Below, piece after piece: positions 55,943 to 64,000 of a stretch of 64,000 bases of DNA. The stretch comes from Volutella citrinella. Its lineage: Eukaryota; Ascomycota; Sordariomycetes; Hypocreales; Nectriaceae. The notes beneath the pieces were generated by a model that worked only from the letters and a program-made list of their open reading frames with translations, was not told where the DNA came from and did no database searches. The stretch's first letter is position 1; every line of letters starts with the position of its first letter. Position numbers and translations under genes: made by a program. Location of the stretch: the NCBI GenBank assembly GCA_034401135.1, contig JAWZSP010000002.1, positions 5,146,001-5,210,000 of the forward strand, in the 5' to 3' direction.

Positions 55943-56577
55943 GGTTGTGACTGGGTTGACCAAGTCAAGTCACCGAGGTAAGAGATGGTTGAGAGAAGGT
56001 ACTCAATGCAAGTACAGAGGACGAATAGCCGTGGATTGATGATGCAAGAAAAAGCAAATGTGTGTTCTGTTCGATGGTTTATATATCTGCACTCCACAGC
56101 ATGAGGCTGTTGGTTGCAAGATGGCGTCTGGGGATGGGATGCAACATGTTGCTTCCCCGGATTTCCCCCGCGATGGAGCTACTAGCTACGTCGGTGAGGG
56201 CTCAGCTTCACGTCTACGTGCTTCCCTTTCCGTCTCTAGAGCCTAATCCTTACCCCAGACTAAGTCGCATCGAATTTGGCGTCACGAGCAGAAGCCGTCC
56301 CTACCAGTGGCTAGGGAGGATCCCTGTCTGCTTTTAGGCTGTTCAGACATTCTCCCAGTTGGACGGATTTGCAATCACCCCGCTCTTTGACCCACTGGTC
56401 TGCCCAGTCTGGCAATGTTGCGCGGCGCCGCACAGGATTCCCTCTTTGAGATGGTGCAACCACCATGACCTCGGCTCTGGCAGTGATAAATCGCTTTGCA
56501 GCACCACTGGTTGGCTCGGCCGGGACACTTACGCCCCCAGCAACTGGGCATTCTGTTTGGTCACACACACCCGAATC
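55943..56577. promoter_or_regulatory. Divergent promoter region sugar permease / FMN oxidase
   Basis: 635 bp. The plus frame stays open from 56359 but upstream residues lack family similarity, so the oxidase start is placed at 56578. No operator is assigned. Confidence 0.45.
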
Positions 56578-57693
56578 ATGGCATCGGATCCGGCACTCAC
56601 ACTCTCCGAAATCGAGGCTGCGGCCCTCCAGCGTGTCGGCAAATCCACCCGAGACTATTGGACCGATGGCGCTGGGGAAAACTCGACAGTCTACAACAAT
56701 GCGGCTGCCTTTGACAGCTATCGAATACGGCCAAGAGTCCTTCGCAATGTGGACGCCATTGACATGTCCACCAGCGTCTTGGGGCAGCGCGTGTCTCTGC
56801 CCTTTGGCATAGCCTCGTCGGGCTGGCACAAGATGGCCAATCCAGTTGGCGAGGCTGGCACGGCAGCTGCTGCACGAAAGATTGGCACAATGATGGCTGT
56901 CTCGATGGGCACCTTCATGGGCAAGTCACCTGAGCATGTGTGTTCGCCAGAAGAGATCAAGGCTGCCGGCGGTGACAGCATCAAGTTCTACCAGCTCTAC
57001 ATGTTTCGCAACCGAGACATCACTCGCAGAGTCCTGCAGAGGGTAGAGGCTGCTGGCTATGAGGCTGTCATGTTGACCGTCGACAGCCCTGTTGTAGGTC
57101 GACGGCTGTCTGAGATACGCAACCGAGCTCATCTGCCCGAGTTCTTGAAGATGATCAGCTTTGGGTCGCAGCTCAGCCAGGATAGCACAAACAACACAGT
57201 CTCCATGGACGACATCACTATTGACGCTCGTCTTGTCTGGGAGGAGGTGATTCCGTGGCTTCGCAAGAACACCAAGATGCAGATTTGGCTCAAGGGCATC
57301 TTGACAGCCGAGGATGCTGCCTTGGCCGTCAAGCACGGAGTCGATGGCATTGTGGTCAGTAATCACGGCGGACGACAGCTTGATGGATGCATCGCCACCA
57401 TTGATGCCCTACCAGAGGTCGTCTCTGCCGTCAACCGTGCTATCCCCGTCCATGTCGATGGTGGTGTCCGCCGTGGCATTGATGTCTTCCGCGCCCTGGC
57501 TCTAGGGGCCGACTTTGTGTGGATCGGCCGCCCAGCGCTGTGGGGATTAGCGTACAATGGACAGCAGGGGGTGCAGCTCGTGTTGGAAATCCTGCGCGAG
57601 GAGCTGAAGGCCTGCATGGGCTTGGCGGGATGCTCCTCGCTGGGGCAGATTGACGGCACATATGTCAGGAGACTTGTCAGCGCCAGGCTATAG
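56578..57693 (+). CDS. FMN-dependent alpha-hydroxyacid dehydrogenase/oxidase, 371 aa
   Basis: Single exon from the ATG at 56578. The FMN-dependent family is clear: SSGWHKMANP, KFYQLYMFRNRDITRRVL, LTVDSPVVGRR, WLKGI, and the active-site block SNHGGRQLD with catalytic His263, then HVDGGVRRGIDVFRALALGA and IGRP. No cytochrome b5 domain, so it resembles glycolate/lactate oxidase rather than flavocytochrome b2. It oxidises (S)-2-hydroxyacids to 2-oxoacids. The C-terminus ARL resembles a peroxisomal PTS1. Divergent from the sugar permease. Confidence 0.92.
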   Translation: MASDPALTLSEIEAAALQRVGKSTRDYWTDGAGENSTVYNNAAAFDSYRIRPRVLRNVDAIDMSTSVLGQRVSLPFGIASSGWHKMANPVGEAGTAAAARKIGTMMAVSMGTFMGKSPEHVCSPEEIKAAGGDSIKFYQLYMFRNRDITRRVLQRVEAAGYEAVMLTVDSPVVGRRLSEIRNRAHLPEFLKMISFGSQLSQDSTNNTVSMDDITIDARLVWEEVIPWLRKNTKMQIWLKGILTAEDAALAVKHGVDGIVVSNHGGRQLDGCIATIDALPEVVSAVNRAIPVHVDGGVRRGIDVFRALALGADFVWIGRPALWGLAYNGQQGVQLVLEILREELKACMGLAGCSSLGQIDGTYVRRLVSARL

Positions 57694-58064
57694 TGTAGAG
57701 TTTAATCAAGGTGATATCGATGGATCCGCTTCTGCCTGTATTCATCCACACCACTGCTCGTCGTCGCTTGCTAGCGTGGCCACTCGGCCGGAATCTGTCA
57801 ACATGTCAACATCAACGAGGCCCAACCATCAGGCTAGTCAATGCAACCCCGCACTGGAACCCGCACTTGACCCCCGTTATCCGGGGCACCTTTAAATGGC
57901 AAGTCGGCCCCCGCACAAGGTTTCCTCTTTCATCCAGTGCCCTTCCTCTCGCCCGAGTCTTCCCAGTGTTTCTCCTGGGCCCATGATCATACACGACAGT
58001 GGCCCATCCACCGAGCTCCAGACAGGCTGATGTGACTGGTGGCCCCTGCATAGACCAGGCGTCC
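57694..58064. other. Intergenic stretch, 0.4 kb
   Basis: Promoter of the regulator at 58065; no gene is seen. Confidence 0.55.
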
Positions 58065-60320
58065 ATGGACAATCGGTCTCTTCCTCGTACCATTCGTGGC
58101 TGGTAGGTTGATCCGGCGCCCGCAGAACACCAGATCCCTGCAGCTGACCAGTGCTCAACCGCCAAGCGAGGCATGCCGTAGTGCCCATGCAAAATGTCAG
58201 TATGGTAGACAGATGCCTGGCACTGGCTGATGGCTAACTTCAGCTTGACATGCAGGCGACACGCAGTTACCCTCCTGTGCTCGCTGCATTCTCCTAAACT
58301 GCTGCTGCATTCGAGGGCTTCCTTACCCATTTCGTCATAGTAATATTCCCAACGAGTCAGAAAAGGCGGATGAGAGGGACACTGAAGCCCGGGGCGAGTT
58401 CGAGTTCGCCAAGGATCAGATATGGATCCCGCCTCCTGACCGTGGTGCCACCCCCCTTCGACTCTCGAGTCATTTAGCCTAACATGCATAGGTCCAATCA
58501 CATTTGTCTATCAGCATCCAGTAACACGCGAAGAAGAGCCATATAATTTCGAAGATGAATTGCCCCCTGAGGAGACCAATCATCTCATAGATGATTCCAC
58601 TGAACCAGTCTTACCCACTTGGCCAGAGTCTACCGAACAGAGCCTCGTTCCTGTATTGGTTGCATCAAACGAATCTCAGTCACCAGAGCTTCAACATGGC
58701 CAATCATCATCACCAGCACGTCCATTGGAGTCCGGAGCCTTTCAGTGGACTGCAAGAACGCCCATTTCCAACAATAGCTCACCCCAAGAGTGTTCTGCTG
58801 CTCCTACCACCACAAGTTTATACTCATCTTCTTACTCCACTGTATCTTCGCAGATTGCCGACTTTGCAACGCCGTCCGAAGCACCTCATTGGCCGCTAGC
58901 AGATGAGAAAGAGGTCATGTTACTTCGCCACTTTGTTGTCAAGTTGTCACTCTGGGTAGCTCTCTTCGTCATCATTGAGTATGTATCCATTCAGCTAATG
59001 CCAGTGCACAGTTTGACTACTGCGATCCCCAAAACACGTTTTCCACATTGGTTGTTCAACGCGCTGTCGACTCGGCTACTCTCCTTTATGCCATTCTAGC
59101 AGCCTCAGCGCGGCATCTGAGCATGACAAACTCCAGTCACGGCGGATTTACTGGTGATGAGTATCATCGCAAATGCCTGTCGTTGTTGATACCGATCCTC
59201 AACGATAGTGCAGCTGCGCTTGATGAGAGCTTGTTTGCAGCAACTGTGATCCTTCGATTGTATGAGGAAATGTCTGGTCAGTCCAATTCTCCCACCATCC
59301 AATACACATTAATCGCCAAGTCAGAAACTAACATTCTACAACTACTTAGTTCCCATTGCTGGGCAAGATTTTGAAAGCCACCTCATGGGCACTCACACAT
59401 TTGTGCGAGCGATGAAACGCCTAGAGCAATCCCCAATACAGCTAGCAACGTTGCGGGTCGTCCTTCGACAAGAGATCGTGCTCACCTTTCGCACTCGTAG
59501 ACCAATCCAGCTTCTCAACAATTACATCGAGGTAGACAAGTCTCTGGAGCACAATGACGACTGGTCTATAACATTCCACATTCTCGTACTTTGTGCTGAG
59601 GTGCTGACTCTCTGTTACGGCGACGAGCCCAAGACCCCAAAGGCGTGGGAAGAGCTGGAAAACAAGTTGCAGACATGGATGGACTCACGGCCACTGTCTT
59701 TTGATCCTCTTATCCCGCTCACATCGAACGAGGACCACGGCAAAGACAGTGTTTTCCCCAATGTTCCACTACTCAATGACTGCCATGGTATGAAACGATA
59801 TCCCAAGAAATGGCTCAACCCACCCGCTGACAAGACCTCGCTAGTCGGAGCCCATACTCACTACTTGATCTGTCGGATATTGCTCTGTGCCCATGATCCA
59901 CGAAAGACGCTACTGGGTCCTGGCCGAGCCGAAGCAGCGGAGGCCACAAACGTAAGGACCCATTCCTTGCGTCGAGCTGCAATGGTTGACGATGACTGTG
60001 TAGGAGCTAATTCGAAACCACGTTCGTAACATCTGTGGCACTGCATTATCCAATAGACACTGTATCCCCAGTATGTTTACTGCATGTGCAGTAATCGCAA
60101 TGTGTGAGTGGATATCGCAAAACAAGCATCAACTCATGGATCAAGGCTAACAGCTCACTTAGGCGGAGATTTATTCACTGAGTATAAAGAACAAAAGGCC
60201 ATGTATGATGCTCTAGTGTATACCCATAATGAACTGGCCTGGCCTACAGACACAATCCAGGCGTATCTGCACACAGCATGGAAGTGGACGGCAGAACAAG
60301 GCTGGGGGCCAGACAGTTGA
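58065..60320 (+). CDS. Zn2Cys6 transcription factor (ARCA-like), 616 aa from eight exons
   Basis: Exons: 58065-58102, 58167-58204, 58256-58441, 58492-58955, 59012-59276, 59350-59951, 60004-60103, 60163-60320; all phases fit. The zinc cluster only appears after joining the first three exons: Cys13-x2-Cys16-x6-Cys23-x9-Cys33-x2-Cys36-x6-Cys43. Two 38-nt exons encode its N-terminal half. Downstream, FAKDQIWIPPPDRPITFVYQHP leads into the fungal-specific regulatory region (HFVVKLSLWFDYCDPQ, LLYAILAASARHLS). Introns have normal donors and branch points. A long minus-strand frame covering the zinc exons is a shadow. The position between the FMN oxidase and the dioxygenase suggests control of this catabolic cluster. 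Confidence 0.85.
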
Positions 60321-60395
60321 TTCTTGCAAAGCAATCCGTGCTCATGGTTCGCTGCACACTGCAGTGAGCGCCATCATTTCTCATCATTGTACCGA

Positions 60396-61533
60396 CTAAA
60401 CACCATCTCCGGGCTGAAACTGGTTCGCCCATCGCTGTACAATACTGAGTCAGTGGGATAAACAGTCAAATCTAGATGCACAGCACTTACCTCGTCCCAC
60501 GGCCGAGAGGAATTTACAAAACGCAAATCAGTCGCCAGTCGAATCACATCGTTCTTGTCATGATTGATTGTCGATGCATGAATCTGTTTCATTGGATCAG
60601 CGCTTGGGCGAAGTCTACCCAGAAGGTTGTACCTACCATGTACGAAGTATGAAGAACCACATCGCCAGCTTCATAGTCCGAGACAAGCCACCGAAGGTTA
60701 TGCTGACGGCCAAACTGAGCTGGACCTTCAGTGAGAACACCACTCTCGAGCATGTTTTGGTTGAAGGCCGACTTGGCCTGCTCTTCCGTCAGCCCACTCA
60801 GTTTAGCCTTGGATGTGAAGTCGTCCTCGAATTCCTTGCCTAGTTGGTGGCCTTTTGTTTTTGGCTTATTAGTAAATTCACGACTTGGAAGCAAACCCGG
60901 TTCCTTACCATTCTCGAGATAAATCAGGCCTCCTCCATCCTCTGCGATGTCTCCCATAGGCACCCAGACCGTGATACTCGTGGGCTCTCCATAGCGAAGG
61001 AAGATTTGATCGTAATGCACTCCGATCGCCTTTGCACTGGGGATGTTGTTGCGAAGCAGCGTTCTCTCGAGAGGGAGCGTGTTGGCTGCCCAGCCGGTGA
61101 AGCGACTCATAAAGTCAAGCATGACGGGGTGCTTGCAAAAGTCGTCAGAGTACCACTTCTGGCCATGAGCATCAATAGCCAGCGTGAGAAAGTCGGTGAA
61201 CTTCCTTTCTGGTGACAGATTGTCATCCACCCTTCCCACGCCGACTCCAGGAAAGTCAGATGCAGGCCGCTTCGAATTGAAGATGCCAGACACCGGCTCA
61301 GTTCCTTCTTTCAGTACTCCACTGGGTGCTAAGAACTTGAAGTAGTTCTCTCGAGCCTTGAGCACATCGTCCCGTGGAAGCAGCCCTTTCAAGTACAGAT
61401 ATCCTTGCTCGGCGAAACTAGCTCGGAGTTGCTCCAGTGGCGCTGAGGGGTCGCTAGGTTTCAGCCTCAGGATCTCTGATGGCTCCAACGGTCCATCGTT
61501 GACGTAGAGTTTCCCTTTTTCGGCGTGAGGCAT
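60396..61533 (-). CDS. Phytanoyl-CoA dioxygenase family Fe(II)/2-oxoglutarate oxygenase, 342 aa
   Basis: Three exons on the minus strand: 61533-60637, 60583-60491, 60434-60396. The iron ligands are His173 and Asp175 (GVHYDQ) and the distal His301 in IHASTIN, which is joined to SYM by the first splice. SITVWVPMGDIAEDGGGLIY is the typical family strand. The final 39-nt exon supplies RWANQFQPGDGV. The family hydroxylates substrates with O2 and 2-oxoglutarate. The start MPHAEKGKLYVNDGPL fits fungal members. It is divergent from the D-2-hydroxyacid dehydrogenase. Substrate unknown. Confidence 0.9.
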
Positions 61534-62008
61534 GGCAGTGGTTGTTTTGAGGCGTGCAGATCAAACAAGTCAATTTGATGCGAATGAGATGATATCGATG
61601 CTTGGAGAACGCAGGGTTAAAATATCTATGTTTCTCAACGAGTGGCATGAAGCGGCACGGCTGTGGGCAGAGGAATTGGTGTTCGGTACAATGAACTCAT
61701 CTCAGATGATCATGTAAGTGAGATTGGTGCTACTGTGGCACTACAGCCCGATGCTGCCCCGCGGGAAGAGGGCTGCGGGATTGGCCCGGGTCGTTTTCCC
61801 CAATTTGGATCCAGCAGCAATTAGCCATATCCGCAGCCCCTCGCTCCATGCCACATCTGTCAAGCTTGCTCTTTGTCCGCAGCTGGATGGATTTGATCAT
61901 TCGGGAGAGCCTTCTTTTACCATTGGTTCATCATTATCGGGTAAACTATAACGACCGGTTAAATGCCGCAGTGGTTGGCTCGGTTATAGTCACCAGAGAT
62001 GCAGCCAA
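61534..62008. promoter_or_regulatory. Divergent promoter region dioxygenase / D-2-hydroxyacid dehydrogenase
   Basis: 475 bp without a gene. CCGGTT near 61955 and a CCATTGG box near 61919 are visible; roles are speculative. Confidence 0.45.
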
Positions 62009-63097
62009 ATGACGAGGCCGCGGTCATACACTCCTCCCCTAGCCACTGCTATTGCACACCTCAGAATGACGGGCCACGAGACGCTACTTGTCACGATTCC
62101 CTTCCCACCCTTCGATGACAGCTATGCAGACATTGTGAAGCGGCATCCGGAGGTGGAGATTCTGCACTACAACACCAAAGATGTCGACATTGTCCCAACT
62201 GACGTTTGGGCGAAAGCTACCATCCATCTCACCCTCTACCTCTTTCCGACATCGCGCGAGCGGGTTCCTAAGTTGAAGTGGGTGCATCTGTACAGCGGCG
62301 GCATCAATCAAGCTCTTGGTGCTCCGCTATTGCAGTCCCCAGACATCGTTTGGACACGCAATGGCGGAGTGCATGCGCCTCAGATCGGTGAATGGGTAAT
62401 TGGCACGCTGCTAGCCTATTATCGCCAGTTCCCTACGCAGCTGGAATGGCAACGCGCAGGAGAATGGCGGGCATCAGACTATCGTCCGAGAGGCGACTTG
62501 CTAGGAAAGACCATTGGGTTCATGGGCTACGGCGCCATCGCACGACACGCAGCTCGCATCGCTTCGGCGTGTGGCATGCGCATTATTGCCTATACGTTGC
62601 ACGAGAAAACCGCCAAGGAGCAGCGCAAAAGCAAGACCTTTACGCCCAAGAGAACCGGAGATCCTGACGGAGAGCTGCCTGAGGAGTGGTTCTCGGGTGA
62701 CCTGAACACCTTCCTTTCCTCGGGCCTCGACGTCTTGGTCATCTCGCTCCCTTCTACGGACAAAACAAGGCAGTCAATAGGCAAAGACCAGTTTGCAATT
62801 CTCAAAGGAAGCTATGTGGTGAATATTGCTCGAGGCAACATCATCAAGACAGACGATCTCGTCTCCGCGTTGAACGATGGGACTCTTGGTGGAGCAGCGC
62901 TAGATGTTACTGACCCCGAACCACTCCCGGCTGGACATGCTCTTTGGTCGGCAAGGAACACCATAATCACCCCTCATACCTCGGGCGTGTCGGACGAGTA
63001 CATGATGCGCACCGTGGATATCCTTGATGAGAATCTGAATCGATTGCATTCAGGGGAGCAGCTGTTGAATCTCGTGCACAAGTCTGAGGGGTACTAG
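62009..63097 (+). CDS. D-isomer-specific 2-hydroxyacid dehydrogenase, 362 aa
   Basis: Single exon. The NAD-binding motif is GYGAIA within LLGKTIGFMGYGAIARHAARI. The catalytic Arg is probably in NIARGNIIKTDDL, and the catalytic His in NTIITPHTSG. Family members reduce 2-oxoacids to D-2-hydroxyacids with NAD(P)H. No signal peptide. A later in-frame ATG (62066) is possible, but 62009 keeps a longer N-terminal substrate domain. In the cluster it could act on an oxo- or hydroxyacid derived from sugar-acid breakdown. Confidence 0.91.
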   Translation: MTRPRSYTPPLATAIAHLRMTGHETLLVTIPFPPFDDSYADIVKRHPEVEILHYNTKDVDIVPTDVWAKATIHLTLYLFPTSRERVPKLKWVHLYSGGINQALGAPLLQSPDIVWTRNGGVHAPQIGEWVIGTLLAYYRQFPTQLEWQRAGEWRASDYRPRGDLLGKTIGFMGYGAIARHAARIASACGMRIIAYTLHEKTAKEQRKSKTFTPKRTGDPDGELPEEWFSGDLNTFLSSGLDVLVISLPSTDKTRQSIGKDQFAILKGSYVVNIARGNIIKTDDLVSALNDGTLGGAALDVTDPEPLPAGHALWSARNTIITPHTSGVSDEYMMRTVDILDENLNRLHSGEQLLNLVHKSEGY

Positions 63098-63184
63098 ACC
63101 CGGAAGTAAGAGAGGCAGAAGAATATTTAGATAAGTCAATCACATTCCATCTATCGTCTGTATATCAGGTCTCCATTCTCCTCC

Positions 63185-64000
63185 CTATTGCTTCTCGCCA
63201 AATATGTCGTAAAACGGCTTGAGCAGCTCTCGGGCTGGAACAAGCCTTACATGTGGACTAATCTCCAGCCCAAACCCCGGCTTGTTGAACTCCTCCGGCT
63301 TTACAATGCCTCCTGTTGGTAACGGCTCCTTGACGAAGAAGTCTCCGTGAACGGGCGCCACACTCTTTCCGTCTGGCGCATATGCAACGTACTCGATGAG
63401 AGGAGAGTTGGGCTGCGACATGCAAAAGTGTACCGTGTAATGGCTGGTGCCGTGCGGGACGATTGGCGTGTCATATGCGGCGGCGTGTGTTGCGATACGG
63501 ACGAGCTCTGTCATGCCGCCGCACCACATGACGTCTGGCTGTAGAACATCGAGTAGGCGTGATTCTATGAGGTTTCGATACCCGAACCGTGTGTACTCAT
63601 GCTCACCCGTAGCCCACCTGACACCGGGCAGGGCCTGGCGAAGTTTCGCATAACCTTCAGTGTCGTCTGGGCTGAGTACCTCTTCCCACCACTCGATGTC
63701 TAAGTCAGTGCACTTGGTGATGAGTCGCACAGCGTATGGGATATCGAGAGACATGTAGCAGTCCACCATGAGAGGAAAGCCAGGCCCGGCTCTTCTGCGA
63801 TGCTCGGCCAGTGCGTCGTAATTCTTTTGAAGGCTGTTGGGCTCGGTTGGCGCATAAGGCAGCGGCACCTTGCTTCCGTAGAAGCCCTGCTCTCGTGCAA
63901 TGTCGGGATACGGCCCCGTACAGTAGGCAACCAGATGGTCCTTGGTTTGGCCCCCGAGGAGCTTGTAGACGGGCTCGCCTCGGATCTTGCCAAGCAAATC
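63185..64000 (-). CDS. L-rhamnonate dehydratase-like enolase-superfamily enzyme (partial, N-terminus outside window)
   Basis: The minus frame is open to the right edge (codon GAT at 63998-64000), 271 codons to the stop at 63185. The mandelate-racemase/enolase-superfamily barrel is clear: LLGKIRGEPVYKLLGG, Mg ligands in MVDCYMSLD and the following WEE and GEHEYTRFGYR, then LQPDVMWCGGMTE and VPHGTSHYTVHF with the catalytic His. This order and the VPHG motif match L-rhamnonate dehydratases, which convert L-rhamnonate to 2-keto-3-deoxy-L-rhamnonate. Related sugar acids cannot be excluded. It lies next to the D-2-hydroxyacid dehydrogenase, tail to tail. Confidence 0.88.
   Translation of the reverse strand, partial: DLLGKIRGEPVYKLLGGQTKDHLVAYCTGPYPDIAREQGFYGSKVPLPYAPTEPNSLQKNYDALAEHRRRAGPGFPLMVDCYMSLDIPYAVRLITKCTDLDIEWWEEVLSPDDTEGYAKLRQALPGVRWATGEHEYTRFGYRNLIESRLLDVLQPDVMWCGGMTELVRIATHAAAYDTPIVPHGTSHYTVHFCMSQPNSPLIEYVAYAPDGKSVAPVHGDFFVKEPLPTGGIVKPEEFNKPGFGLEISPHVRLVPARELLKPFYDIFGEKQ

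Noticed and set aside
57812..58501. Minus-strand frame of 229 codons
   Set aside because: It is antisense to the zinc-cluster exons of the regulator at 58065, which have correct splice sites and the full Cys pattern; the minus frame has no domain similarity.

Overview
The window is a filamentous ascomycete (Pezizomycotina) chromosome segment. Almost every gene is broken by short 43-107 nt introns with GT-AG ends and CTNAC-like branch points. Fungus-specific families are present (Zn2Cys6 regulators, LysM proteins, MoaF, PD-(D/E)XK-like relics). Nearly pure A+T islands carry the C-to-T / G-to-A signature of repeat-induced point mutation (RIP). A hypocrealean Sordariomycete is my best guess from these traits, but the sequence alone does not prove it. 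Gene models below were spliced by hand and checked for phase.

Left end (1-2.6 kb): a truncated cysteine-rich secreted repeat protein and an orphan secreted protein.

3.1-21.7 kb: a dense set of mostly divergent gene pairs that looks like one metabolic cluster. It holds two Baeyer-Villiger monooxygenases (BVMOs), two SDRs, an alpha/beta-hydrolase, a metallo-beta-lactamase-fold hydrolase, a Zn-dependent alcohol dehydrogenase, an acyl-CoA ligase, an MFS carboxylate-type permease and a Zn2Cys6 regulator. The enzyme set matches the steps alcohol to ketone to ester/lactone to hydroxyacid to oxo-acid to acyl-CoA, like the bacterial cyclohexanol (chn) pathway.

22-27.2 kb: an SDR pseudogene, an intact SDR and a divergent Zn2Cys6 regulator. 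A 10-bp palindrome, TGCGGCCGCA, occurs three times upstream of these genes.

27.3-31.3 kb and 36.1-36.9 kb: A+T islands built partly from RIP-mutated copies of one ~0.9 kb repeat. Two better-preserved copies lie at 49.1-50.0 and 51.8-52.7 kb, each with 9-bp target-site duplications. One has split a Clr5-type gene. Between the islands are a MoaF-like protein, an amino-acid permease and nuclease/SDR pseudogenes.

38-48.5 kb: a small secreted DxNGDG-repeat protein, a secreted protein that resembles the tail of a class V chitinase without its catalytic domain, a divergent two-LysM secreted protein, an orphan, and a metallophosphoesterase.

52.9-64 kb: a probable sugar/sugar-acid catabolic cluster. 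It contains an amidohydrolase-2 lactonase candidate, an alpha-glucoside-type sugar permease, an FMN-dependent 2-hydroxyacid oxidase, a Zn2Cys6 regulator reconstructed from eight exons, a phytanoyl-CoA-type dioxygenase, a D-2-hydroxyacid dehydrogenase, and an L-rhamnonate dehydratase-like enzyme running off the right edge.
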